NCBI RefSeq assembly: GCF_016863535.1
Contig: NZ_BOPB01000016.1
Span: forward strand, 95,402 to 159,401
Direction of reading: 5' to 3'
DNA length: 64,000 nt
Source: Micromonospora lutea
GTDB lineage: Bacteria > Actinomycetota > Actinomycetes > Mycobacteriales > Micromonosporaceae
The notes under the pieces are model-generated. The model was given only the letters and a program-made list of their open reading frames with translations, did not search any database and was not told the DNA's origin. The position numbers were made by a program, and so were the translations under genes. Shown piece by piece: positions 8,100 to 16,286 of this stretch. Position 1 is the first letter of the stretch, and every line of letters starts with the position of its first letter.

Positions 8100-9103
8100 G
8101 ACGGCCGCCGGTCGCGGTCGCCCTCACGCTGGTCGCCCTCGGCGGCGCCGCCTCGGCAGCACAGGGTGCGGTCAACGCGGAACTGGGGCAGCGCGTCGGC
8201 AATGCCTCCCTGGGCGCGGTCGTCAACAACCTCGGCGGCTGCCTGCTGGTCCTGCTCGGGCTGCTGGTGATGCCGTCGATGCGCACCGGGCTGGTCGCCC
8301 TGCGGCGCTCCGGCCTGCCCTGGTGGTCGTACCTGGGTGGGCTGGGCGGGGCGGCCATCGTGGTGCTGGCCGCGTACGCGGTCCCGGTGCTCGGGGTCGC
8401 GGTCTTCACCATCGCCCAGGTCGCCGGGGGCAGCCTCGGCGGGCTGGCCTCGGACCGGGTCGGGCTGGCCCCGGTGGGGCGGCTGCCGCTGACCACGCCC
8501 CGGGTCGCCGGGGCGTTGCTCGGGGTGGCCGCGGTGGCCCTGGCCCAGGCCGGCCAGCCCGTCGGTGACCTGGCTGTCGGGGTGCTCCTGCTCGCGGTGG
8601 CCGGCGGCGTCGGGGTGGCCCTGCAGGCCGCGCTCAACGGCCGGATCTCGGCGGCCGGATCGGCCGCCGCCGGGGTCGCGGTCAACTTCGTCGTCAGTAC
8701 GCCGGTGGTGCTGCTCGTCGCGGCGTTGGCCGGCGCGTTCACCGGTCCGCCGATCCGCTGGCCCGAGGGCTGGCACCTCTACACCGGCGGGCTGCTCGGG
8801 GTCGGCATCGTCGCCAGCCTGGTCGTGGGGGTACGCGCGGCGGGCGTGTTGCGCACCGGTTTGGCGTTGGTGGGCGGGCAACTCGCCGGTGCCGTGCTGT
8901 TGGACCTGCTGCTGCCACAGGGCCCCGGCGTCCGGGTGCCGGTGCTGGCGGGCACCCTGCTCACCGTGCTCGCGGTGCTGGTCGCCGGGCGCGGACCACG
9001 CACCCTTGCCGGCGCCGCCCCGGCTGCCGGCGGGTCACCCGGGACCGACGTCAGTGTGGCGGCGGACGGCCCACCGGAACCGGATGGCAGACTTGTGCCA
9101 TGA
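8096..9103 (+). CDS. DMT-superfamily membrane transporter (DUF606/YdcZ-like)
   Basis: 335 residues with about ten hydrophobic segments and an internal duplication: ALGGAASAAQGAVNAELGQRVGN in the first half is echoed by VALQAALNGRISAAG in the second. This is the PF04657 pattern, a branch of the drug/metabolite transporters. The substrate is unknown. The C-terminal 35 residues are a hydrophilic tail. Translational coupling with hisG (GTGA overlap) need not imply a role in histidine metabolism. Confidence 0.8.
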   Translation: MRRPPVAVALTLVALGGAASAAQGAVNAELGQRVGNASLGAVVNNLGGCLLVLLGLLVMPSMRTGLVALRRSGLPWWSYLGGLGGAAIVVLAAYAVPVLGVAVFTIAQVAGGSLGGLASDRVGLAPVGRLPLTTPRVAGALLGVAAVALAQAGQPVGDLAVGVLLLAVAGGVGVALQAALNGRISAAGSAAAGVAVNFVVSTPVVLLVAALAGAFTGPPIRWPEGWHLYTGGLLGVGIVASLVVGVRAAGVLRTGLALVGGQLAGAVLLDLLLPQGPGVRVPVLAGTLLTVLAVLVAGRGPRTLAGAAPAAGGSPGTDVSVAADGPPEPDGRLVP

Positions 9104-9627
9104 ACGAGCGGAGGGACGCCACGCAGCCCAGTGCCGGTACGAGCGAGCACGAGCGGGCGACCGGCACCGAGCTGATCTGTCTGCGGCCGCGACGGATCCG
9201 GCTGGTCTGCTGGGTGTCGGCCATCCTGCTGGTCGTGGTCTTCTCGTTGATCGCCACCACGTTGACCGGGCCCACCGGTAGCGGATACGGCACCTTCCAG
9301 CGAGGTGACCAGGTTGCCATGATCGGGCTCGGGATCATGTTCGCCCTCGGCGCTCTGCTGTTCACCCGGCCCCGGGTCGAGGCGGACGTGCGGGGCGTGC
9401 GGGTGCGCAACATCATCGGCTCGTACGAGCTGCCGTGGGAGGTCGTCCGGGGGGTCCGGTTCGACCGGGGCGCCCCGTGGGCGGCCCTGGAGCTGTACGA
9501 CGACGACCTGCTGCCGGTGGTTGCCCTCCAGGCGGCCGACAAGCAGCTCGCCGTCGACGGCGTCCGGGCGCTGCGCCGCCTGCACCAGGCGCACCTGACC
9601 GCCGTCACCGAGCGCGCGGCCCGCTGA
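9100..9627 (+). CDS. PH-domain membrane protein
   Basis: 175 residues. Two transmembrane helices (about 31-52 and 73-90) are followed by a bacterial PH domain (RPRVEADVRGVRVRN, then SYELPWEVVRGVRFDRG, then a C-terminal helix). Family members are common in actinobacteria and their function is not established. The start overlaps the transporter stop (ATGA). Confidence 0.8.
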   Translation: MNERRDATQPSAGTSEHERATGTELICLRPRRIRLVCWVSAILLVVVFSLIATTLTGPTGSGYGTFQRGDQVAMIGLGIMFALGALLFTRPRVEADVRGVRVRNIIGSYELPWEVVRGVRFDRGAPWAALELYDDDLLPVVALQAADKQLAVDGVRALRRLHQAHLTAVTERAAR

Positions 9628-9637
9628 TCCGACCGGT

Positions 9638-9667
9638 TTGAGGTCCCTGTTCCCGAGGGTGTAGTGT
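9638..9667 (+). promoter_or_regulatory. Probable infC operon promoter
   Basis: TTGAGG (9638-9643) and TAGTGT (9662-9667) are separated by 18 nt, a good match to the actinobacterial housekeeping promoter. The predicted transcription start near 9674 gives a leader of about 250 nt before infC. Confidence 0.5.
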
Positions 9668-9680
9668 TATCAAGTCGACC

Positions 9681-9707
9681 AGGCTGTCCTAACCATTAGG
9701 ACAGCCT
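9681..9707 (+). promoter_or_regulatory. 12-bp perfect hairpin at the start of the infC leader
   Basis: AGGCTGTCCTAA (9681-9692) pairs perfectly with TTAGGACAGCCT (9696-9707) around a CCA loop. It is not followed by a U-tract. It lies just downstream of the predicted infC promoter and 53 nt after the preceding gene. It may end the upstream transcript or be part of the infC leader control; the sequence alone cannot decide. Confidence 0.6.
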
Positions 9708-9924
9708 TGAAAGCGGAGCGCCTGCTCCCACCCGAGTCGCCGCCTGTGGCGTCCGGGTCCGGTCACCGGTTCCGGGAGTTTCCCGGCGCCGGATGCGCGA
9801 TCCTGTGATCGTGCCGACCGGTCGAGCGGGCCCTGGCATACGCCGGGGCCTTCTACTTTCCGGGCCGGTTCCACCGGGAGCCGCAGGGTCGGCCACGCAT
9901 GAAGATCCGACTCGAGGAGGCCCC

Positions 9925-10593
9925 ATCAGCGTCGAACCACGCGTGAACGATCAGATCCGGGCACGTGAGGTCCGACTGGTCGGCCCCGAGGGTGAGCAGG
10001 TGGGCATCGTCCCGCTGGAGCGCGCCCTTCAGCTGGCCGCGGACGTCGATCTGGACCTGGTCGAGGTTGCGCCGATGGCGCGCCCGCCGGTGTGCAAGCT
10101 CATGGACTTCGGCAAGTTCAAGTACGAGAGCGCACTGAAGGCGCGCGAAGCGCGGCGTAACCAGCAGCAGACCGTCATCAAGGAAATGAAGCTCCGGCCG
10201 AAGATCGATCCGCACGACTACGAGACCAAGAAGGGTCACGTGGTGCGGTTCCTCAAGGCCGGCGACAAGGTCAAGGTGACGATCATGTTCCGCGGTCGCG
10301 AGCAGAGCCGCCCGGAGCTGGGTTACCGGCTCCTGCGCCGGCTCGAGTCCGAGATCACGGAACTGGGATATGTCGAGTCCGCTCCTAAGCAGGACGGCCG
10401 AAACATGATCATGGTTCTCGCTCCGCACCGGGCCGTGAAGGCCTCCGCGGTCGCCGCCACGGCGTCCCGTGGTGGACCCCGGGAGCGGACCGCGGAGGAG
10501 CCCGCCACCGGGGTGGCCGCCGAACCTGCGGTGACCAGTGAGAGCGCAGCAGCCGGTGAGACCGGCACGACCGCTGACACCAGCGGTCAGTAA
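9925..10593 (+). CDS. infC: Translation initiation factor IF-3 (ATC start)
   Basis: 222 residues. It binds the 30S subunit and checks start-codon pairing. Family sequence begins at VEPRVNDQIRAREVRLVG and continues through VEVAPMARPPVCKLMDFGKFKYE to the C-terminal IF3 domain (MKLRPKIDPHDYETKKGH, KVKVTIMFRGRE). A 35-residue Ala/Thr/Gly-rich tail is extra. No ATG, GTG or TTG fits the ribosome-binding site: GAGGAGG (9914-9920) is followed after four C by ATC (9925). A non-canonical AUU/AUC/AUA start is typical of infC and is known in E. coli to let IF-3 repress its own translation. Confidence 0.92.
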   Translation: MSVEPRVNDQIRAREVRLVGPEGEQVGIVPLERALQLAADVDLDLVEVAPMARPPVCKLMDFGKFKYESALKAREARRNQQQTVIKEMKLRPKIDPHDYETKKGHVVRFLKAGDKVKVTIMFRGREQSRPELGYRLLRRLESEITELGYVESAPKQDGRNMIMVLAPHRAVKASAVAATASRGGPRERTAEEPATGVAAEPAVTSESAAAGETGTTADTSGQ

Positions 10594-10612
10594 CAGGGGA
10601 GAGACGTTCCGC

Positions 10613-10807
10613 ATGCCGAAGATGAAGAGCCACACGGGGACGGGTAAGCGCGTCCGCGTGACCGGCAAGGGCAAGATCATGAAGCAGCAGGCCGGTCTGC
10701 GGCACAACCTGGAGAAGAAGCCCTCCACCCGTACCCGCCGGCTGACCGGCGTGGTCGAGGCCGCCAAGTCCGACGTCAAGCGCCTCAAGAAGCTGCTCGG
10801 CCGCTGA
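10613..10807 (+). CDS. rpmI: 50S ribosomal protein L35
   Basis: 64 residues, highly basic, starting MPKMKSHTGTGKRVRVTGKGK and containing NLEKKPSTRTRRL. It is a component of the large ribosomal subunit. The standard infC-rpmI-rplT order is kept, with 19 nt from infC and 32 nt to rplT. GGGGAGAG precedes the ATG. Confidence 0.97.
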   Translation: MPKMKSHTGTGKRVRVTGKGKIMKQQAGLRHNLEKKPSTRTRRLTGVVEAAKSDVKRLKKLLGR

Positions 10808-10839
10808 CGCGCGCCACCTGAATCCAAGAAGGAGTTGAG

Positions 10840-11232
10840 ATGGCACGCGTCAAGCGGGCTGTGAACGCCCAGAAGAAGCGCCGTACCCTGCTGGAGACCG
10901 CGAGCGGTTACCGTGGTCAGCGCTCCCGGCTGTACCGCAAGGCCAAGGAGCAGGTGCTGCACTCGATGCAGTACGCCTACCGGGACCGTCGTGACCGCAA
11001 GGGCGACTTCCGGCAGCTGTGGATCCAGCGGATCAACGCGGGTGCCCGCGCCAACGGGATGACCTACAACCGGCTGATCCAGGGCCTGCGCCTGGCCGGC
11101 ATCGAGGTCGACCGCAAGATCCTGGCCGACCTGGCCGTCAACGACGCCGCCGCGTTCGCGGCGATCGTCGAGCTGGCCCGGGCCGCGGTGCAGGCCGAGG
11201 GCACCGGCGGCGCGCCGGCCCAGGCTGCCTGA
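10840..11232 (+). CDS. rplT: 50S ribosomal protein L20
   Basis: 130 residues. MARVKRAVNAQKKRR, ASGYRGQRSRLYRKAKEQ and LWIQRINAGARANGMTYNR are diagnostic. It binds 23S rRNA early in assembly. In other bacteria L20 represses its own operon through the mRNA; no such site was identified here. AAGAAGGAG precedes the ATG. A strong terminator follows. Confidence 0.97.
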   Translation: MARVKRAVNAQKKRRTLLETASGYRGQRSRLYRKAKEQVLHSMQYAYRDRRDRKGDFRQLWIQRINAGARANGMTYNRLIQGLRLAGIEVDRKILADLAVNDAAAFAAIVELARAAVQAEGTGGAPAQAA

Positions 11233-11246
11233 GTCTCACCAGCGCA

Positions 11247-11281
11247 GCGAGGCGCCCCTCGGCAACCGGGGGGCGCCTCGC
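11247..11281 (+). terminator. infC-rpmI-rplT terminator
   Basis: GCGAGGCGCCCC (11247-11258) pairs perfectly with GGGGCGCCTCGC (11270-11281) around an 11-nt loop, 15 nt after the rplT stop. There is no U-tract, as is common in high-GC actinobacteria. Confidence 0.8.
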
Positions 11282-11300
11282 GCGGGTGGCGGAGAACATC

Positions 11301-12098
11301 ATGCTCTTCACACCGCGTACGCCCCGGGTGGTGGCCGCGCGCCGACTTCAGCGTCGCCGTGAGCGGGACGCCACCGGCCGGTTCCTGGCCGAGGGACCAC
11401 AGGCGGTCCGGGAGGCGCTGAGCCGTCCTCGCACCGTGCTGGAGCTGTTCGGCACCCCCGCCGCCCTCGATCGGTACGCCGAGCTGGCGACGGCCGCCGC
11501 CAGCAACGACATCCCCGTCTCCGAGGTGACCGACGACGCCCTCGCCGGGCTCGCCGAGACCGTCGCCCCGCAGGGGCTGGTCGCCGTCTGCCAGCACCTT
11601 GACGTCTCGTCGGCGGTGGCGTTGTCCCGAAGCCCCCGGCTGGTGGCCGTGCTGGCCGGGATCCGTGATCCGGGCAACGCCGGGACGGTGTTGCGTACCG
11701 CCGACGCGGCCGGTGCCACCGCGGTGATCTTCGCTGGTGACACCGTCGACCCGTACAACGGCAAGTGCGTCAGGTCGTCGGCGGGCAGCCTGTTCCACGT
11801 CGACGTGGTCCGGGAACCCGACCCGGTCGCGGTGCTCAGCGCGGCGCGGGCCGCCGGGCTGACCGTGCTCGCGGCCACCGGGCACGGCGAGGACGACCTG
11901 GACGCGTTGGTCGACGCCGGCCGACTGGCCGCACCGACCGCCTGGTTGTTCGGTTCCGAGGCGCACGGCCTGCCCGTCGAGCTGGCGGAGGCCGCCGACG
12001 CCCGGGTCCGGGTGCCGCTGCACGGGCGAGCCGAGAGCCTGAACCTGGCTGCGGCGGCGGCCGTCTGCCTGTACGCTTCGGCCAGAGCGCAGCGCTGA
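11301..12098 (+). CDS. SpoU/TrmH-family RNA 2'-O-methyltransferase
   Basis: 265 residues. An N-terminal substrate-binding domain (RFLAEGPQAVREAL) is followed by the knotted SPOUT fold: motif 1 LVAVLAGIRDPGNAGTVLRTADAAG, motif 2 WLFGSEAHGLP and motif 3 VRVPLHGRAESLNLAAAAAV, with the SAM-binding Asn and Ser. It probably methylates a ribose in 23S rRNA or tRNA; the target cannot be told from sequence. ATG 11301 follows GGAG. The position between rplT and pheS is standard in actinobacteria. Confidence 0.9.
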   Translation: MLFTPRTPRVVAARRLQRRRERDATGRFLAEGPQAVREALSRPRTVLELFGTPAALDRYAELATAAASNDIPVSEVTDDALAGLAETVAPQGLVAVCQHLDVSSAVALSRSPRLVAVLAGIRDPGNAGTVLRTADAAGATAVIFAGDTVDPYNGKCVRSSAGSLFHVDVVREPDPVAVLSAARAAGLTVLAATGHGEDDLDALVDAGRLAAPTAWLFGSEAHGLPVELAEAADARVRVPLHGRAESLNLAAAAAVCLYASARAQR

Positions 12099-12139
12099 CC
12101 CTCAGGTCATGTGCGCACGACAAGGGAGATGCGGCCCCG

Positions 12140-12202
12140 ATGGTCAACGCACCACGGCGTTCGTTTAGCCAGCCCGCCGGTGTCGGCGGGCGGCGGGCCT
12201 GA
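12140..12202 (+). promoter_or_regulatory. Possible pheS leader: 20-codon ORF with hairpin
   Basis: ATG 12140 opens a 20-codon frame (MVNAPRRSFSQPAGVGGRRA) ending at 12202, about 110 nt before pheS. It contains a single Phe codon and overlaps a hairpin, CCCGCCG (12173-12179) with CGGCGGG (12184-12190). Regulation of pheST by attenuation is known elsewhere, but one Phe codon is weak support. A possible -10 element TAGACT (12255-12260) lies downstream and could give pheS its own promoter. Confidence 0.3.
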
Positions 12203-12312
12203 CCTGCTCTCCACGCGACTCCCACCGGCGGGCTGCGGCACAGCCGCGCGTCCGTAGACTCGCCTAGCCGCCCGCGAGGGCTGGCGCCGTCGTGAGGGAG
12301 TGCCCGTACGCC

Positions 12313-13380
12313 ATGACTTACCGCAACGATCCGTACGACCCGAAGCAGGTAGCCCTGCTCGATCCGGCCGTCCTGGCCGAGGCCGTGACCGAGGCCGAGA
12401 AGGCGTTCGCCGCCGCCGGTGACCCCGACGCGCTGGCCGCCGTGCGTCCGGCGCATCTGGGGGACCGGGCCCCGGTCTCGCTGGCCCGCCGCGAGATCGG
12501 CGCGCTGCCACCGGCGGCCAAGGCCGACGCCGGTAAGCGGGTCAACGAGGCCCGCCGCACCATCGAGCAGGCGTACGCCGCCCGTGCCGAGGTGCTGGAG
12601 CGGGAGCAGGCCGAGCGGGTTCTGGTCGCCGAACGAGTCGACGTGACGCTGCCGTACGACCGGCATCCGCGTGGCTCCCGACACCCGATCACCGTGCTGA
12701 TGGAGCAGATCAGCGACCTGTTCATCGGGATGGGCTACGAGGTGGCCGAGGGGCCCGAGGTCGAGCTGGAGTGGACCAACTTCGACGCGCTGAACATCCC
12801 CGCCGACCATCCTGCTCGCGGGCTGATGGACACCTTCCACATCGCGCCGGAGGGCTCCGGCCTGGTGCTGCGTACCCACACCTCGCCGGTGCAGGCGCGC
12901 ACGATGCTCACCCGCACCCCACCGATCTATGTGGTCGTCCCCGGCCGGGTCTACCGCACCGACGAGCTGGACGCCACCCACTCGCCGGTCTTCTACCAGG
13001 TGGAGGGCCTGGTGGTGGACAAGGGCATCACGATGGCACACCTGCGCGGCACCCTCGACCACTTCGCCCGGGCCATGTTCGGCGCGGGCGCGAAGACCCG
13101 GTTCCGGCCGCACTACTTCCCGTTCACCGAGCCGTCGGCCGAGTTCGACGTGTGGTTCCCGGAGCATCGCAAGGGGCCGCAGTGGGTCGAGTGGGGAGGC
13201 TGCGGCATGGTCAACCCACGGGTGCTGCGGGCGTGCGGCATCGACCCGGAGGTCTACTCCGGCTTCGCCTTCGGCATGGGCATCGACCGCACCGTGATGT
13301 TCCGGCACGGGGTGGGCGACATGCGGGACCTGGTCGAGGGCGACGTCCGGTTCACCCGGGCGTTCGGCCACGGGGCTTAG
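12313..13380 (+). CDS. pheS: Phenylalanyl-tRNA synthetase alpha subunit
   Basis: 355 residues. Catalytic subunit of the (alpha-beta)2 enzyme charging tRNA-Phe. An N-terminal coiled-coil region is followed by the class II core: DRHPRGSRHPIT, motif 2 around THTSPVQARTM and VYRTDELDATHSPVFYQVEG, and motif 3 GFAFGMGIDRTVMFRHG. ATG 12313 (MTYRNDPYDPKQ) is preferred over the in-frame GTG at 12292, because GAGGGAG lies at 12294-12300. pheT follows after 36 nt. Confidence 0.95.
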   Translation: MTYRNDPYDPKQVALLDPAVLAEAVTEAEKAFAAAGDPDALAAVRPAHLGDRAPVSLARREIGALPPAAKADAGKRVNEARRTIEQAYAARAEVLEREQAERVLVAERVDVTLPYDRHPRGSRHPITVLMEQISDLFIGMGYEVAEGPEVELEWTNFDALNIPADHPARGLMDTFHIAPEGSGLVLRTHTSPVQARTMLTRTPPIYVVVPGRVYRTDELDATHSPVFYQVEGLVVDKGITMAHLRGTLDHFARAMFGAGAKTRFRPHYFPFTEPSAEFDVWFPEHRKGPQWVEWGGCGMVNPRVLRACGIDPEVYSGFAFGMGIDRTVMFRHGVGDMRDLVEGDVRFTRAFGHGA

Positions 13381-13416
13381 TGCGGGCGCGAGTTACGGAG
13401 ACGGTGGTTACAAGTC

Positions 13417-15993
13417 ATGCGAGTTTCTCTCAGTTGGCTGCGGGAGTACGTCGACCTTCCCGACCTGGCCGTTGACGAGCTGGAGCGGGCCCTGGTGGAC
13501 CTCGGCATCGAGGTCGAGTCCATCGTGGACCTTTCCGGCACGGTGACCGGGCAGTTGGTGGTCGGCGAGGTCCTGGAGATCGAGGAGCTGACCGGCTTCA
13601 AGAAGCCGATCCGGTTCTGCCGGGTGAACGTGGGCACCGCCAACGGCACCGGCGAACCGCAGGAGATCGTCTGCGGTGCCCGCAACTTCGCCCCCGGCGA
13701 CCGCGTCGTGGTGATCCTGCCCGGCGGGGTGCTGCCCGGTGGCTTCGCCATCGGGGCGCGCAGGACGTACGGGCGCAACTCCAACGGCATGATCTGCTCG
13801 GCGAAGGAACTGGGTCTGGGTGACGACCACTCCGGCATCCTGGTGCTGCCCGAGCACGTGGTGGCCGAGCCCGGCGACGAGGCCCGCCCGGTGATCGGCC
13901 TCAACGACATCATCATCGAGGTCGAGATCACCCCGGACCGGGGCTACCAGATGTCGCTGCGCGGGCTCGCCCGCGAGCTGGCGCACGCCCTCGGTCTCGA
14001 CTACTCCGACCGGGGCCGGGTGCCCGCGACGCCCGGCACGGCCGAGCCCGCGTACCCCGTCGAGGTGCGGGACCCGGTCGGCTGCGACCGGTTCGCGGCC
14101 CGGATGGTGCGCGGCGTCGATCCGGCGGCACAGACCCCGGACTGGATGCGGCAGCGGCTCACCGTCGCCGGCATCCGCAGCATCTCGCTGCCGGTCGACA
14201 TCACCAACTACGTGATGCTCGAACTCGGTCAGCCGATGCACGCCTTCGACGCCGACCGGATCGCCGGCCCGCTGGTGGTGCGCCGGGCGGTACCGGGGGA
14301 GAAGCTGACCACGCTCGACGGGGTGACCCGTGCGCTCGCACCCGAGGACATGGTCATCTGCGATGCCGGGCTGCCGAACCCGCTCGCCGCCGAGGGTGAC
14401 GGCATGCCGATCTCGCTCGCTGCCGTGATGGGCGGGGAGACCAGCGAGGTCCTGCCGGGCACCGTCAACGTGCTGTTCGAGGCCGCGCACTGGGATCCGG
14501 CGATGGTCGGCCGCACCGCGCGCCGCCACAAGCTGTTCAGCGAGGCGGCGAAGCGGTGGGAGCGGGGCGTGGATCCGGCGCTGCCGCTGGTCGCCCTGGA
14601 CCGGGCCGTCGGGCTGCTCACCTCGTACGCGGGCGGCACGGTGAGCGACGAGGTGCTGGACATCGACCACGTCCGGCCGCGTACCCCGGTCACCCTGCCG
14701 GTCGACCTGCCCAGCCGGCGGGTCGGGGTGGACTACCCGCCGGCCCGGGTGGTCGCCCTGCTGGAGCAGGTCGGCTGCACCGTGACACGCGGCGCCGACC
14801 GGCTGGCCGAGGATCCGGGCGAGACGGCGGTGGCCGCCGGTGGCAGTGAGACGCTCAGCGTCACCCCGCCGACCTGGCGGCCCGACCTGACCGACCCGGC
14901 GGACCTGATCGAGGAGGTGGTCCGCCTCGACGGGTACGACAAGGTGCCGTCGGTGCTGCCGACCGCGCCGCCCGGCCGGGGCCTGACCTGGCAGCAGCGC
15001 CGCAACCGGTCGGTGTCCCGCTCACTGGCCGAGCGCGGCTTCGTCGAGGTGCTGGCGCATCCGTTCGTCGCCACGGACCTGGCCGACCACCTCGGCCTGG
15101 CCGCCGACGACCCGCGCCGCCGGACGGTGCGGGTGGCCAACCCGCTGTCGGAGGAGGAGCCGCTGCTGCGCACCACGCTGCTCGGCCCACTGCTCGGTAT
15201 CGTCCGGCGCAACCTCGGCCGTGGGCTACGGGATCTGTCCCTCTACGAGATCGGCACGGTCTTCCACCCCCGGCCGGACGCCGGCAGCCCGCCCGCGATG
15301 GGCGTGGACCGGCGTCCCACCGACGCGGAGTTCGCCGCCGCCGACGCGGTGGTTCCGCATCAGCCCCGGCACGTCGCCGTCGTGCTGACCGGCGACATCG
15401 AACCGGCCGGCTGGTGGGGGGACGGGCGGCCAGCGGGCTGGGCCGACGCCGTCGAGGCGGGCCGCGCGGTGCTCGCCGCCGCCGGGATACCCGACGAGCG
15501 GGTCGAGGTGCGGTCCACCGAGTACGCCCCCTGGCATCCGGGTCGCTGCGCGGAGCTGCTGGTCGACGGCACGGTGGTCGGTCACGCCGGTGAACTGCAC
15601 CCGCAGGTCGTGGCGACGCTGGAACTGCCGAAGCGCACCTGCGCCATGGAACTGGACCTGGACGTTCTGCCGTCGGCCCCGCCGGTGGGCGCGCCGACGG
15701 TGTCGACGTTCCCGCCGGCGCTGATCGACGTGGCGCTCGTGGTGGCCGATTCGGTGCCGGCGGCGCAGGTGCGCCAGGCGCTCGTCGAGGGCGCCGGTGA
15801 GCTGCTGGAGTCGGCCCGCCTGTTCGACGTGTACGCCTCGGAGCAACTCGGTGCCGGCCGCAGGTCGCTGGCCTACAAGCTCACCTTCCGCGCCCCGGAC
15901 CGGACGCTGACGGTCGAGGAGGCGGTGGCCGCCCGTGACGCCGCCGTCGCCCGCGCCGCCGACCGCTTCGGCGCCACCCTCCGCGGCGCCTGA
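13417..15993 (+). CDS. pheT: Phenylalanyl-tRNA synthetase beta subunit
   Basis: 858 residues, normal for bacterial PheT. Domain order: an N-terminal OB-fold tRNA-binding domain (about 40-150), the B3/B4 editing domain (about 205-400, with VDITNYVMLELGQPMHAFD), the B5 domain (about 405-490, DLPSRRVGVDY), the catalytic-like core, and a C-terminal ferredoxin-like anticodon-binding domain (FPPALIDVALVV to the end). It pairs with PheS and removes mischarged tyrosine. Confidence 0.96.
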   Translation: MRVSLSWLREYVDLPDLAVDELERALVDLGIEVESIVDLSGTVTGQLVVGEVLEIEELTGFKKPIRFCRVNVGTANGTGEPQEIVCGARNFAPGDRVVVILPGGVLPGGFAIGARRTYGRNSNGMICSAKELGLGDDHSGILVLPEHVVAEPGDEARPVIGLNDIIIEVEITPDRGYQMSLRGLARELAHALGLDYSDRGRVPATPGTAEPAYPVEVRDPVGCDRFAARMVRGVDPAAQTPDWMRQRLTVAGIRSISLPVDITNYVMLELGQPMHAFDADRIAGPLVVRRAVPGEKLTTLDGVTRALAPEDMVICDAGLPNPLAAEGDGMPISLAAVMGGETSEVLPGTVNVLFEAAHWDPAMVGRTARRHKLFSEAAKRWERGVDPALPLVALDRAVGLLTSYAGGTVSDEVLDIDHVRPRTPVTLPVDLPSRRVGVDYPPARVVALLEQVGCTVTRGADRLAEDPGETAVAAGGSETLSVTPPTWRPDLTDPADLIEEVVRLDGYDKVPSVLPTAPPGRGLTWQQRRNRSVSRSLAERGFVEVLAHPFVATDLADHLGLAADDPRRRTVRVANPLSEEEPLLRTTLLGPLLGIVRRNLGRGLRDLSLYEIGTVFHPRPDAGSPPAMGVDRRPTDAEFAAADAVVPHQPRHVAVVLTGDIEPAGWWGDGRPAGWADAVEAGRAVLAAAGIPDERVEVRSTEYAPWHPGRCAELLVDGTVVGHAGELHPQVVATLELPKRTCAMELDLDVLPSAPPVGAPTVSTFPPALIDVALVVADSVPAAQVRQALVEGAGELLESARLFDVYASEQLGAGRRSLAYKLTFRAPDRTLTVEEAVAARDAAVARAADRFGATLRGA

Positions 15994-15997
15994 CGTG

Positions 15998-16080
15998 TAA
16001 GGAAGGGCGCCTTCTTAACGCCTGCTGTATAGGAAGGGCCCCCTGCTATCGCCTGAGGTAGAGGAGGGGGCCCTTCCTTC
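15998..16080. repeat. Palindromic intergenic repeats / pheT terminator
   Basis: Two adjacent palindromic units follow pheT. The first (15998-16017) is an imperfect palindrome of the form TAAGGAAGG-GCGC-CTTCTTA. The second is a perfect 13-bp stem, AGGAAGGGCCCCC (16031-16043) with GGGGGCCCTTCCT (16066-16078), with a 22-nt loop. Both share the AAGGAAGGGCSCC core, which suggests a dispersed family of intergenic repeats. The long stem probably also ends pheST transcription. Confidence 0.7.
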
Positions 16081-16286
16081 ATGTCGTACGGGTGGGGGCG
16101 TAAAGGGTGGGCGTCGGGACGGGCGGCGTGCTGACGGTGGCGGTGTCGATGCGGTAGGTGGTGGGTCGGCCGAAAGGTCAGGACCGATGGCTGTTTGGTT
16201 ACCCGCGAGTTACCTCTGAGCGGTTAGCCTGCTTGGATTCCGAGTGCCGTCACCCTCACCCCGCCACCCCCACGGGAGTCCCCCTC

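Noticed and set aside
12099..12312. T-box riboswitch before pheS
   Set aside because: No T-box consensus or long leader; only a short frame and one hairpin are visible.
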